Positions 1-11,296 of a stretch of 64,000 bases of DNA are shown in pieces (within the stretch, counting starts at the first letter, position 1; each line of letters starts with the position of its first letter). The stretch is from Acanthosepion pharaonis (Eukaryota > Mollusca > Cephalopoda > Sepiida > Sepiidae). The stretch is from assembly GCA_903632075.3 (NCBI GenBank), contig CAHIKZ030004296.1:288501-352500 (forward strand), read 5' to 3'. The notes under the pieces were generated by a model. That model saw only the letters and a list, made by a program, of their open reading frames with translations. It searched no databases and was not told where the DNA came from. The translations under genes and the position numbers were made by a program.

Positions 1-1447
1 TATCATCTTAACACTATCAACAAATTTGAAAGGGGTCTAAATGTTTTATTGCATGCAATAGCAGCAAGAAAAGCACTACTACATTGGGTTGCTCAAATAT
101 TTCCATGATGGAAAAATTCTAGTTCAAGCCAGTGTTATGCTACATTCATCATGAAAAATTACTGTTGGGAAATCAATTTTCATGTATTTCTGTGTCCAAT
201 TTATACATTTCTTTTGGTCTTATTTGATTGATAGCAATCTTAATTGTTCTATCAGATCAAAGAATATAATTCAATGAGGAAATCTCCAGTACAAATCTTG
301 GGAAACCATTTATCACACATTCAATAATTTACCTTTCCATGAACGACAAATGTTTTTGAATTTTTATTTTTCTTAAAATAAAAAGCATATGTTGAAAATA
401 TTCCCTATTTTTTGAAACTGTCAGTGTTTGAATTTGTAAGCAAGTGTATGCCAATTTTTATGGTTTCAAAAATGCATGCTGACATGATTATCAAAATACA
501 AACAAAAGCAATCTTTCTGAACAGAAAATTTAGGGTAACCAAATAAATTCCGTATTTTTATGTCCATTAAATAAGGGAAAATAGGGGTTTCATATTCTAT
601 ATTATTACAAGTGTATTTAAATATGCCCTCATTTTTGATGGCATGGGTAAATTAGTGCTTAATAAATTGCCACTTTTATTCCTTGAATTGATGTAGAAAA
701 AAAATGCAATGTATACCACTTATCTTTGGTTTGAGGCCATAGGGATCTATTTTGTATTTTGGAATTACTAAAGCATTTAAAATAAGACTATACCTTGTAT
801 CAGATATATGAAACTGTTTGGAACATGATGGGGAGTGGGATAAAATGTTCTAAAGGCAAAAAAAAAAAAAAAAATTAATCTGGTGTTTGGCCAGATTATG
901 GAAGTGGGTTAGGCCAAGATCTTTTTTCATCCCTACCCCATATAAGATGTTTATAATTTGATAATTATAAGTTCAAGTAGGTCATATTTTACCATAGTAC
1001 AATATTTCCTGCCATATGAGGGGTGAGAAAAAAAAAACTACAAAATACCATCCTTCATCTTACATCCTGATGGTAGGGTTACCAGTTATATATTGACACT
1101 AACACACCCTTGTTGACACATGTGTCCCCTGATTACATGAAATTGAAATATATATGATTATATGTGATAAAATTATGATTACAAATCAAAATAATGCTAA
1201 AATATACTTTTAAGATATATAAATATGAATGAATCAATCTTGCCAAATTATAGGTGCATTTATTTACCTGCAAATGTTATACAGTGGGTAATAATATATT
1301 ACATTGATTTATATCATAATCTGGACACCAGCTCATAACAATAAATAGCAAAATGAAAAAGAATGCTCTACTTTTGTGGTCTTTTACCAAGCTAGAGAAG
1401 GTTCAGCAAATATTTACATGACAATTTTAAAGGCTGACTTCTGTGTG
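1..1447. other. AT-rich non-coding DNA, nothing identified
   Basis: Contains short poly-A runs (860-874, 1027-1037) and no ORF, inverted repeat or family motif that I could recognise. Confidence 0.6.
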
Positions 1448-1725
1448 CTATGAACCATCAGGACATGGGCAATCATGGCTCTTCATAACTTCCTTTCCTT
1501 TGTAGCTTTAAGTAAGGCTTGTCTTTTTGCTATATCTCCTAATCCCTTTTCTGTCAACCATTTACACAAACTCGTTGGGTAGGTTATTCAATTTTTTTTT
1601 TTTCCCCTCTTGCCTTCAATTTGTTCTGTCATTGTCAAATTCTCCAAGTCCTTTTTCATCATTATGTACCAAAGAAATTTCAATTGTCTCTTTCTGATTT
1701 GTTTCTATTTTCCCTAAAACTTTGT
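1448..1725 (-). pseudogene. LINE reverse-transcriptase C-terminal relic, 3' half
   Basis: Minus-strand reading gives degraded blocks typical of the C-terminal end of an endonuclease/reverse-transcriptase LINE polyprotein: KIETNQKE, EKGLGEF, TYPTSLCKW, KRQALLKATKERKL and RAMIAHVL, in that order, with stops and frame changes. It continues the fragment at 2170-2315 in the same orientation. The two are parts of one copy split by the insertion at 1726-2169. It is non-functional. I recognise the block pattern from LINE proteins common in molluscs but cannot name the clade. Confidence 0.62.
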
Positions 1726-2169
1726 GTTATATAGGAATAAAATGCTGCTACCAGCACTGTAGTTTGAACATAGATCACCAGAGTGCACCAGAATACAGGC
1801 GATCCCATTTTGAATAAGTAGATCATGTGATAGTAAAGGAAATGTATATGTGAGAATTAGCATGATGTCTAAATGATCACTCTTTCTATTCCATCCTCTA
1901 TTACTATACGGATCACTCTTTCTACACTATCCTCTATCTCTATACAGATTACTATTATGATCATTATTTGGTGGTTACTTTTTGAGTGAGTATTATTGAG
2001 CAAGTACTATTAGTGTGAGTGTTATTTGAAGGTGTCTGACACCAGTCTTGTTCAATGGCGTTACAGTTGTATCTTTGGTTACAAAGTCTCTACTAAAATG
2101 AGCATTACGAAAGTGACAATGAGTATTCATTGACATTAAAAATTGGTAATGAGTGTTCGTTGACATCAC
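1726..2169. mobile_element. 444-bp insertion with 10-bp target duplication, splitting a LINE
   Basis: The decamer AAAACTTTGT occurs at 1716-1725 and again at 2170-2179, exactly where the LINE reading frame breaks (VSNDKVL on one side, VLGKIET on the other). That is what a target-site duplication around a later insertion looks like. The insert has no ORF. It contains an imperfect ~36-bp tandem pair (about 1878-1950, GATCACTCTTTCTA... repeated) and a paired GAGT.TTC.TTGACAT motif near its right end (2121-2136 and 2151-2167). The element class is unknown; a SINE or other TPRT product is possible. Confidence 0.5.
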
Positions 2170-2315
2170 AAAACTTTGTCATTGCTTACATGTTCAGTCC
2201 ATGGTATTCTCAGCATCCTTCTGTAGGACCACATTTCTATTGTTTCAAGTCTCCTCTTCATCTGTGAGAAGATTGTCCAGCATTCATGGTCATATACCAG
2301 GATTGGTATTACATA
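2170..2315 (-). pseudogene. LINE reverse-transcriptase C-terminal relic, 5' half
   Basis: On the minus strand the blocks YDHECWT, MKRRLETIEMWSYRRML and RIPWTEHVSND match the region just before the C-terminus of LINE reverse transcriptases. The frame is mostly intact here but runs into the 444-bp insertion at 2169 and resumes at 1725. A second copy of the same block lies at 21385-21650. Confidence 0.65.
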
Positions 2316-2512
2316 ATAGTTTAGTACTCTTTTCTTTGTTTCTAATAAAATTTTATGGTTTCTTAATCTTAATATTCTGTCTTCTATTATACCAATGTGC
2401 CTTCAGATTTTGGCATAAACATTACTCATATGAAAGATTGGTAAGAATATTGAATAATAATAATAAAACATCTACTGAAATGGATCTTTGTCCTTTTTGT
2501 GATACTATTTAG

Positions 2513-3334
2513 TAACAAAACACAAACAAAAAAAATCAGAAGAGTTCAATTGGAGTGACGAATGACTTGTCAAATTTCTCTGTTGTTGCCAAGATATAAT
2601 TTTTGTAACTGCTAAATAAAACTTGTTTATATTTTTAAATGAGTAATTCAAAAGTTAATTAAAAATTATCTTAAGTTTTGTCAAATTTAAATTTCCCATA
2701 TATAGAAAAAAGCTTATATTTGAAAATATTTCAAGTTTTCACATCATTTTTATGCAAACACAGTAGAAAAATCTTACTTCATATACAGTACTGTGAAAAA
2801 TCCCTATATATAACAGACTTTTTACATTAATAATCTTTCACAAATACAGGGTGCAATGGGTAAATTGTCTCCATTTTATATTTTTAATTTCATGCATACA
2901 CATTGCTTGTTTTTGATTCTGTTGACGGCACAGTATAGTAGGGTCAGTTGGGCACCATCTGTGAGAAAAAGAGCACTATGATGGAAATTTGCCAGAAATT
3001 TGGGAACAACATGCTGTACTTCTTGGCATTCATGCCAGAAGCTCCAATAGGAACATTTCAGTGTTTGGGTGCCAATCTGAGGATGGTGTGAAGGATTCAG
3101 AAAGAGTTAAATGAGTCTAATGGTGATTAATAAGGTATGGCAGCATGAAAAACTCACTTTGATCATTCTGATGAGTGTCTTGAGGTGGTAGTGCTGCTCT
3201 GGGTCAAGTGAGTAGCTGCTGGAAAACCCTATATCTGGTAACAGGACTCTGAACCATGCCACACAAGCAAGAGAACCCAGTCATGGCAGTCAGACACTTT
3301 TGTAACTCACGTTATTTGATATGCAGTGAGACTC
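2513..3334. other. Unassigned AT-rich stretch before the Helitron relic
   Basis: The part up to about 2930 is plain AT-rich sequence. From about 2930 the base composition becomes more even and coding-like, just ahead of the helicase relic. It may be further decayed Helitron sequence, but no motif could be read. Confidence 0.4.
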
Positions 3335-4533
3335 CAAAGAAAAGTAGCTCTAGCAATAGCATCATCTGGAATTGTTGCTACTCTCTTGCCTGGTGAGCAC
3401 ACAGCATCTTCAAACTTCCATTGGATTTGAACTAAAATGAAACCATTATTTGCAACATCAAAAGAGGAACCAATTTGGCTAAGCTACTGAGGGAGAAAAG
3501 CTTCATTGTCTGGGATGAATCTACTATGGCACACAAGCAAGCATTTGAGGCCCTGAACAAAATAATCAAATAATCATTAGACAAAATTTATAAATCGTGG
3601 GAGACAACACAGTGCAACTGGTAATCTCTGGTGATTTTAGATAAATATTACCAGTCATTTCAAGAGGAACTTCATCTGATGAAATCAATGCTTGCCTGAA
3701 AAATTCTTACATTTGGAGCTATGTTCCAAGACTCAGCCTGAAAACAAACATAAGAGTTAGAATCACAGGTGACCTTGAAGCAGAAAGTTGGCAATGGAAC
3801 CACCAAAATGGACCAAAATTTTTCAATATTTCACTCGCAAATGGTTGTGGAGTTTTAGTCTCAAGTATCCAAGACTTGATTAACCATGTTTATCCAAAAC
3901 ATTAAAACATCATTTCATGGATTCAAACTGGCTTTGTGAGAGGGCCATATTAGCTCCCAAGAATCAAACTGTAGATAGCATCAACTGGAAACTTCTCCAA
4001 GAAATTCCAAAAGAAAGCATGAAGTCTTTTTCCATTGACACTGTGGTCGAACAAGAACAGGCAGTGAATTATACAATAGACTTTCTGAACTCATTGAATC
4101 CTCCTGGAATGCCATCACACAAGCTGGAACTAAAAGAAAATGTGCTAGTTATACTATTGAGAAATCTGGATTCTTCAAAGCTTTGTAATGGAACAAGGTT
4201 GTCAAGAAGATACTTCCTCATCTCTTGAAATAAGAAATCCTTACTGGTCCAGGAAAGAAGGAAATAGTTTTAATTTGAAGAATCACCTTAATTCCTCCAG
4301 ATCTTCCTTTTGAGTTCAAAAGATTTCAGTTTCCATTGAGAGTGAGCTATGTAATATCAATCAATAAGTCCCAAGCAGAATCATTGAAAGTAACTGGACT
4401 TCATCTGATGGAACCCTGCTTTTCTCATGGCCTGCTCTATGTTGGTTGTTCAAGGGTTGGGAATATAAACAAGCTATTTGTACTGACCCTGAATAGGAAA
4501 ACCAAAAACGTTTATTGTGCAGCTTTGCAATAA
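3335..4533 (+). pseudogene. Decayed Helitron (Pif1-type) helicase
   Basis: The reading frame shifts several times but keeps the order of Helitron helicase blocks: QRKVALAIASSGIVATLLPG, then an ICNIKRGT-like block with LAKLLREKSFIVWDESTMAH (Walker B, DE), LVISGDFR, PRGTSSDEINACLKNSYIW with VPRLSLKTNIRVRI, IQDLINHVYP, NWLCERAILAPKNQTVDSIN, PPGMPSHKLELKENV, and finally QFPLRVSYVISINKSQAESL with LYVGCSRVGNINKLFVL (C-terminal helicase motifs). The Walker A segment is not readable. Two open pieces remain at 3917-4228 and 4336-4533. The intact protein would unwind DNA during rolling-circle transposition. The N-terminal Rep domain is absent, so this is a 5'-truncated, dead copy. Confidence 0.85.
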
Positions 4534-4802
4534 GTTCCAATAGACAAATTATAATGTTGTTTTGATGAAAACTTAATTGTTTGAAAAATATTGTTCAAGT
4601 TTAATAAAATTTAATATGTAATCAATGCATGAAGTGTTATTGTTAGGCCAAAGGCTCAACCAAGAGCCTTTCGCAGGAGCTAACTTAAATGCTGCCTGAT
4701 AGGCTTAAATATGAATGTAATAGTTAAATGCAGTGATCAAATTTGAGTTCTTCTGTAATTTATACCTTGCAAAAAGAAATCTCCACCAATAGATGACCAG
4801 AT

Positions 4803-4990
4803 TGTAATCAAAAGGGCTAAGGTTGCAGTGAGGAAAAGAACATGCAGTGCAAATGAAAACCTAGAACAAATGTCAGCCAAGAGAGCTTCCAATGTTGAGA
4901 ATCTGTAAAGACTTAGGGACCCTTAAACTCCTGAACAAGCTGAAGGCCCAATCAAGAGCCCCCTGCAGGAACTAGCTTAAATGCTGTCAG
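4803..4990 (+). pseudogene. Possible Helitron N-terminal fragment in a directly repeated unit
   Basis: One frame reads IKRAKVAVRKRTCSANENLEQ and SAKRASNVENL then TPEQAE. This resembles the repeated 'R..R...SANE.PEQ...R' spacer seen at the N-terminus of Helitron proteins. A ~45-bp segment (AAGGC[TC]CAA[CT]CAAGAGCC and onward) is present at 4651-4696 and again at 4943-4990, so the stretch may be a partial tandem copy. The call rests on composition as much as motif. Confidence 0.35.
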
Positions 4991-4999
4991 TTTTTTAAG

Positions 5000-5000
<1 letters not shown>

Positions 5001-5062
<62 letters not shown>
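5001..5062. repeat. (TA)n(TG)n microsatellite
   Basis: About 26 TA units passing into TG. It directly abuts the right-hand copy of the 4943-4990 repeat. Confidence 0.95.
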
Positions 5063-8000
5063 ACATACATATACATGCAGACAAGCACATACCTCTTTTT
5101 TATCAAATTTATGAAACACTGAAGAATATTAAATTTCTAGAATTAAATATTTTCAAAGACAAGATGAATATGAGAAACAAGTTTCTCTGAATCTATCTTT
5201 TATTAGTGTCACACAATTTAATCCAATGAAATTAAAAATAGAATGATCTTTCACCTGATTTATCAATTTACTAGACTGAAGGAAAACAAAGAAGGAAAGA
5301 GAAAGCAAAGAAAATTTATCATTAAAATCAGTTTCCTAATTGAACATTAGATTTAATTAATAGCTTTTTCTTTAAGTCTCAACCAATTGAACGACGCAAT
5401 ACTTTTAAATTCTTTTCATCATCAACCTTTAAGAGTTCAATTAAAACTATACAGCAATTCCAACTATTGCACACTATCAGGATATCAGATGAGAGGTCAG
5501 CTGGTTCATTATATCAGTATTAGGTTGGGGGACACTTGATTAGAGAAGTTCTCTTCAAAGCAAATAAAAGGATTTCTTTTTCTGCAATTTAGTCAATAAA
5601 AATCTAGATTTAATTTTTACCATTTTTTAAGGTATTGGGTGCATCTACATTCAACTTGTTTTTGATGGGTTTTTTTTCAGATAAGGTCATATAACTGCCA
5701 GCCAATGTCATCTTTTTAAATTTAGATCTGAGTTTTTCAATTCATGTCTTTGTTGTTTTTGTTTTGTTTTTTTTTTTTTTCTCCAGGAATTAAAGTTTCT
5801 TATTTTTTTTTATTACTTAAATCTATGGAGTGCTAAATGCCAGAAATATGCCCACCAGGAAGAAAACCATAAGGAAAAGTGCCCATCAAAACATAATTTC
5901 CCAATACAATTTGATAAGTTTATTCTTTTTTTATTCCATTTTTTAACTTGTGACAACCTCGGCTAAATTATGCCAAACATTCAAAATAAAATCTTATAAA
6001 ATTTCCCCAGGTTTTATGATTGAAAAACTTTTCTGATGTGTAATTTTCTTCCCATGAAAAATTTGTGATAGGCACTTTTTTTTTTTTTCCAAATGTAGGG
6101 AAAAAAAAAAAAAGTTTTTACTTGAAAATTTTTTTTCTTCTATTAGTTTCTAATTTGTTTAAATAAATAAATGTTTTAATAGATCATACTGAGCAATTGA
6201 TTTTGAAAATTCAATTTTTAAACACCTTTTTAAAAGGTGATAATTTAAATTTAATTAAGTTTCCTATTTATTTTTTTAATGTACATTGTACACTAACAGT
6301 ATCTAAAAAAAAAAAAAAAATAAAAAAAAATAAATGGATAATTTGTTTTAATAAAAGATTTTAATTATCTTGAAAATACATTTTTGACTTTTTAGTTTAA
6401 TATTTATTGATTTTAAATATTTATTTGTAAATTTGCTATTTTTTGATACATGCACCAATGCTGAAGCAGTGGATATTTGGAAAGAATTGTTCAAGAATTT
6501 TGAAAAGTTCCTAAACAAAAGAAACTGATAGAAATGGTGAAAAAAAGTTCTAATTTTTCCCCTCTACATTTTCTGGAATTTTGTTGGTGATTGGTAACCC
6601 TAAATGCTTATCTAAAAATTGACATATGATATGTTTTGAAATGTGCATGCCACTCAAAAACCTATGCCCAACTTAAAGAATATTCACCAAAAGCCTGACA
6701 AAATGTATTGCAGGTTTCAGTCCAAGATTTGCTGAGCTTGTTGCAAAAGTTGAAGGAATGTTGCTTGAATTATCGACTATCATATAGATTGCAAACCCAT
6801 TCCAATATAATATTACAAAACCTCATAATTGATCACTAGTAGATAGCATGAATTTTATTGGCAGACTGACTCTGTAGGCTGGGTACCAATGCACTGCACA
6901 GTACTTATGTGTGTATTTCTATTATGTTACACCTACAGTATATACACTCTGGAAACTTAATATTAACAAGCCTAAAAAATTAGATAACTCTACAACTACT
7001 TAACCTGGATATCCAGAAACATAACAATGAATCTCAAAAGGATGATTGCCTTTCTCTTTGTACAGGTAACATGTGCCACTGTCAGAAGCCATGCCACAAG
7101 AAGAGGAGGCAGTCAACAAAAGATTCTAAAAAGTCTATCTTCTGTTGAAAATTTGAGCCCTCTCATGTGGTCTGATAAAGTTTTGCTTGTAGTGAGATTT
7201 GGATGAACCTGACTACCAAAATGTTACCCAGAGCCTTTAAAATTTGGAAAAGTCAAGATGCTAGAGGTGATGTTATCTTCATCAACCATTGCCAATTTCT
7301 TAGCAAGGGAAAGAAAAAAAAGTGTTAACACTGATATAATTCTTTGCAGGCATCCACATGAACTTTAAATGAAAAACTAACAAGTTCAGGGTTACTCACA
7401 TTCACAAAAACAATCAACGGTTACTCTCCTCCACATACTGTTTGAACATTTGGTTAAAGTAGACATTTTTTAAAAATATATTTGCACACAAGAGGAAAAT
7501 AAAACAAAGAACTTCTCTTCCCACATAAATAAATAGGGAACAACAAAACTATGGCAAATTCTGCATGAAAAAAAAAAATTAATAAATGGTTTGTCTGTGT
7601 GTATGAAAATTTCTACTGTTGTTATAAGAAGTGTAACCAAAAGATGGGGGAAATTTGAATAATGAAAAAATATCAAATTTAGCTGACTTTCCATAAGCAA
7701 ATTACCTTAATTTTGGGGTCAAAAAATACAGGATGCACTGGTGCTTGAAAAAGAGTTGGTGAGGAATCAGATGGACAAACAACTCCTATATTTACCAGAC
7801 ATGCACAGGCAGTAATAGTAAAATTTTTACAAACTTAACAGAATATAATTATAGTGATTTATTTATCCTAGTCTGGCACAAGATTACCAGGATCAAGGTA
7901 GAATGTCTCTTGTAGGTAAGTGATACAATGGTTGTAGGTAAAGGAGATGGGAGACTTGCCTCACACTGAAGCTTGCATCAGCTTGGTTGACCAATGTGAA

Positions 8001-9207
8001 CTGCCTTGAGAGTCACCAAGTGGGTCCTTTTAAGCAATCAGGGTGGATATATGTGCTCAGCATTTTTGTTATTTTTTTTTGCTTTAGAGGCAACGTTCAT
8101 GATTGACTCCAATGTTTAAATATTTTCTTCAATTTGTTTTGTGAGTCAGATGTGATGCTCTGAGACCCAATACAGAGAATGACTTTTTGTATGTTTAATT
8201 TTGCTTTCATAGTGTTCACATACTGCCAACAGGTTTTGATGTGGAATGAATCAGAAAGACATCTAATTTAAAGCAGAGTTTAACATTACTAAACTTAGTG
8301 TAAAACTGAACTGAGACCTACTTGTTAACTATCACACTAAAGTTGATGATTCCTATACCCAAATATATAAAGTGCAATGCATATATTTCTATGGCACTGG
8401 AAGAGTTATATACATACATAGATGAACAAATCTCTATTACACTCTTTTAACAAATTTGTACAAATAGAATTTTCTCTATTTTAAACTTGACAAATAGAGA
8501 AACATAATTCATATACAAGATTAGATTAGTTTTATTTTTTAAATATATAGGAATTTTGCAATTGTATTGCACCTAAAAAAAAAAAATCAAAAATCTAAAT
8601 ATTGATGCCATTTTTGTGTTGGCAACAATAAATGAATATATAAGAGACCAATGCCTGAGAAATCTTTATTTTTATATCGTAAAAACTGCATTGTGGAAAC
8701 AGACAAGACACTGAGCATAAAAGCATTTTTATTGATATATAAAAAGAGAGAAAAATGTTGATTTAGTAATTCTACTAAACTTACAGGTTACATGACAAGA
8801 GTTAGGCCCCTTGACTCTCTGCCAATCCCATTCTGAAAGTTTATTGATGTCAAAACATTTGGAGTTAAATGTAATAGAAGTCGATGCATTGGGAAAAGAG
8901 AATGCTTGTTTCAAATTAAATTTCAAAGCAATTTTCTTCAGGTGCTTTATAGGTTAATTTATTTTAATTATAAATAATCTAAAAATCTAGATACTAACTG
9001 CAAATATTGCATAGTTGGATCTTTATAAGGAAACATTTGGTATTCATTAACTGTGCACCCATTGGTTGAAATTTATAAAATCTTCCTACTAAAACATTTT
9101 TTAGGAAAATAAGTTTCTCAAGTTCAGTATAAGAGCTTCTTTCCTAACCTTTTGTTTAAAGTAGTGGAAATAGCAACATTTTGAGAAAATGACTATCAAA
9201 ATGTTGC

Positions 9208-9210
<3 letters not shown>
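5063..9210. other. AT-rich, gene-less stretch
   Basis: Long A and T runs are frequent (5768-5781, 6079-6090, 6101-6113, 6305-6330). The part from 6650 to 8250 has more even composition but no readable family motif. Short ORFs here (for example 8729-8926 minus) look random. Confidence 0.5.

Positions 9211-9266
<56 letters not shown>
9211..9266. repeat. (TA)n microsatellite
   Basis: About 28 TA units, ending 17 bases before the inverted repeat at 9284-9444. Confidence 0.95.
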
Positions 9267-9270
<4 letters not shown>

Positions 9271-9283
9271 TAATTAAGAAAGC

Positions 9284-9444
9284 GACAACCTTAAGGTTCC
9301 AAGAATATAATTTATTCCCCCAGAAAATATATTTTCCCTGGTTCATCACGTCACATCTCTAGTTAAAAAAGAAAAAGAGGAATGAACCAGGAAAAATATA
9401 TTTTTAGGGGAAATAAATTATAGTCAAGGAATCTTAAGGCTGTC
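9284..9444. mobile_element. Foldback/MITE-like inverted repeat, 63-bp arms
   Basis: The arm 9284-9346 (GACAACCTTAAGGTTCC to CCTGGTTCAT) is closely matched by the reverse complement of 9382-9444, with a 35-base loop. There is no ORF. It starts just after a (TA)n tract, as the hairpins near 25 kb also do. No clear target duplication is visible. Confidence 0.8.
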
Positions 9445-9869
9445 TGGAATACATAATGTGTTACAAGAAGTGAGAGAAAAGTATTCAAAGCAGTAGATTT
9501 TAAGAGTTCAGGTAGTCACAGATTCCAAGCCAATATCAGAGCCTACATAACACTGGATTTCAGGACAGGTATTTGACATAAAAATATCAAGGTAGATACT
9601 ATAAAGTAGTCAAGAGATATTTTTCTCCCCTTTATTCAGATGACTTGACTGATTGTCTTTTTTTTTCTCTATCCTTACACTGACTTGGTAGATATTTGTT
9701 GGAACATTTTCTTTTTTTCACACACAATAATTTACACTAAATAATGTTATACAATGGCAAGGAATATTTGGATTCGAAAGTATCTCATCTGCATTTTTTT
9801 GGTATTCTCTTCTATATGCCATATCCCTTCCATATTTTGCTATCCTTTTACTCAAGCTTCTTAAGTAGG

Positions 9870-10020
9870 TTAGTCATGGTTTTCCTAGGTCACTCTTGCC
9901 TTCATTATGTCCTGTGAGTGTCAAATTCTCCAATCCCTCCCTCCCTTCCTGTGCCCTAGAAATTTCAACTGTCTATGTATAAGCATTCTTTTTCTTTCCA
10001 TTTTCCTTGATAACTTCCTC
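9870..10020 (-). pseudogene. LINE C-terminal fragment
   Basis: Minus-strand blocks EVIKENGKKK, TVEIS, EGLENLTLTGHNEGK and LTYLK match the same LINE family as 1448-2315. Only about 50 codons remain, with a stop and insertions. Confidence 0.55.
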
Positions 10021-10665
10021 TAAACAGAATGAATTACTTGTGTCATTGAGTTTGAACTGCAAGCTTTAGAGACTGACTGAATACAACCATAGTGAATTAA
10101 TTCTGTATAAACTGATTGTTTACTTATATGAGTAGGAATTATTAAACAAATATTTTCAGTCACTCATGACAACATAGTGAATATATTAGAAATAAGATAG
10201 TGACATTTTCATGTCTGGATACAGCAACTATGGATTTACAAGGTTGATCATTTAATGTTTCTCTGCTAGAAAATTTAGACAAATTATGAACTTCAGGGTT
10301 GAAACGGTACATTCCAGTCTGCTTCACAGAATTTCTAATAGTTCAATCTTGAGTGTTTGTTTTGGTTCCAGAAAGTTAAAGTCAATCATAGAATGGGAGA
10401 AAATCAAATTAGCACTTAAAACTGGAATTTGGTAAATCAATCATTTACCTTTTATTTTTTATTTTTGCAATTTAAGAAAAAAAAAAAAGGTAAATGCTTG
10501 ATTCAAAATTTTTTGCCAATTTTTTAAAATGAAAGAATATGGCTATAATGGGTAATGCCAGTGCATTAAAATAATTTTTGTATGAAAATGCATTGAAAAA
10601 TTAAGAAAGGCATTATCATTAGTCATGAATCAATACAAGTGTACAGGTTTTACTAATAGTAATGA
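10021..10665. other. AT-rich stretch, nothing identified
   Basis: No coding or repeat motif recognised except a poly-A run near 10477-10489. Confidence 0.5.
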
Positions 10666-10669
10666 TATT

Positions 10670-10740
10670 GTTGAAAGCCATGACTTAGGAGTTCAAACCT
10701 CAGAGGGTGCTCTACAAATTTAGAGTTTTTATAAAATAAA
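10670..10740 (+). repeat. Possible SINE head (B-box fragment)
   Basis: GAGTTCAAACCTC followed by AGAGGGTGCTCTACAAA parallels the B-box and acceptor-side sequence of the better SINE at 10936-11045 (GAGTTCGATCCTC, then AATGGGTGCTCCACA). A-box not clear. Confidence 0.4.
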
Positions 10741-10935
10741 AATATCCTAGTAAATATCTACAAAATAGTTATAGTAGATTTGTAGCAAATGGTAACTTTG
10801 GAATTTTGTTCAAATTCAACAAAAAAAAAAAAAAAAAAAAAAAAACCTTTTGAAATATGATTAAATTTTTTATTCATGGCTGAAATGAGGGAAATATATC
10901 ACCCCCCATTAAAGAACATCAAGGGCACATTTTGA

Positions 10936-11045
10936 TGTGGTGTAATGGTTAGCAAGCTTGTCTTGTGTGGTCAATGAGTGAGTAGTGAGTTCGATCCTCA
11001 ATGGGTGCTCCACAATTTTGACCTTGTGCCACATTTACGCTATGA
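10936..11045 (+). repeat. tRNA-derived SINE head
   Basis: A-box-like TGGTGTAATGGTTAGCAAG near 10942 and B-box GAGTTCGATCC near 10989 have tRNA-like spacing, and are followed by TGGGTGCTCCACA. This is the internal Pol III promoter layout of a tRNA-derived SINE. The body after 11045 is not recognised. Confidence 0.6.
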
Positions 11046-11116
11046 TTAGAAAATTTCCATTAAAAGAACAAATTTATTTTTTTTAAATTAATTTTTATTA
11101 ACTTCTAGCTTTCTAT

Positions 11117-11296
11117 ATGATTATTGCTTACCATAGAGTTTTCAGAAAATACACTGAGAAGGACGAGGTGGAAAGTAGTGAGAAGGACGAGGTGGAAAGT
11201 AGGGAGAGGGACGAGGAGGAAAGTAGGGAGAGGGACGAGGAGGAAAGTAGCAAGATGAGAGAGAGAAAAGTAAACAATAAAAATAAAATTTAATTG
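11117..11296 (+). other. 59-codon ORF containing the 24-bp repeats
   Basis: An ATG at 11117 opens a frame to TAA at 11294-11296. Residues 14-45 are four copies of an acidic octapeptide (EKDEVESS, EKDEVESR, ERDEEESR, ERDEEESS); the tail is basic (KMRERKVNNKNK). No splice sites, family match or conserved context are evident. It may be a chance ORF through a minisatellite whose unit happens to be a multiple of three. Confidence 0.2.
11156..11251. repeat. 24-bp minisatellite, four units
   Basis: Four 24-base units starting at 11156, 11180, 11204 and 11228, each beginning GAGA[AG]GGACGAGG and ending GGAAAGTAG[TGC]. Changes are shared stepwise between neighbours (units 1-2 and 3-4 pair up), suggesting two rounds of duplication. 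Confidence 0.93.

Noticed and set aside
2153..2512. 119-codon plus-strand ORF
   Set aside because: It is the antisense shadow of the LINE fragment at 2170-2315 extended into AT-rich DNA.
10936..11045. Functional tRNA gene
   Set aside because: A- and B-boxes are present, but no cloverleaf with proper acceptor and anticodon stems can be drawn; it fits a SINE head.
11156..11251. Direct repeats as a CRISPR array
   Set aside because: Units are contiguous with no spacers and the DNA is eukaryotic; it is a minisatellite.
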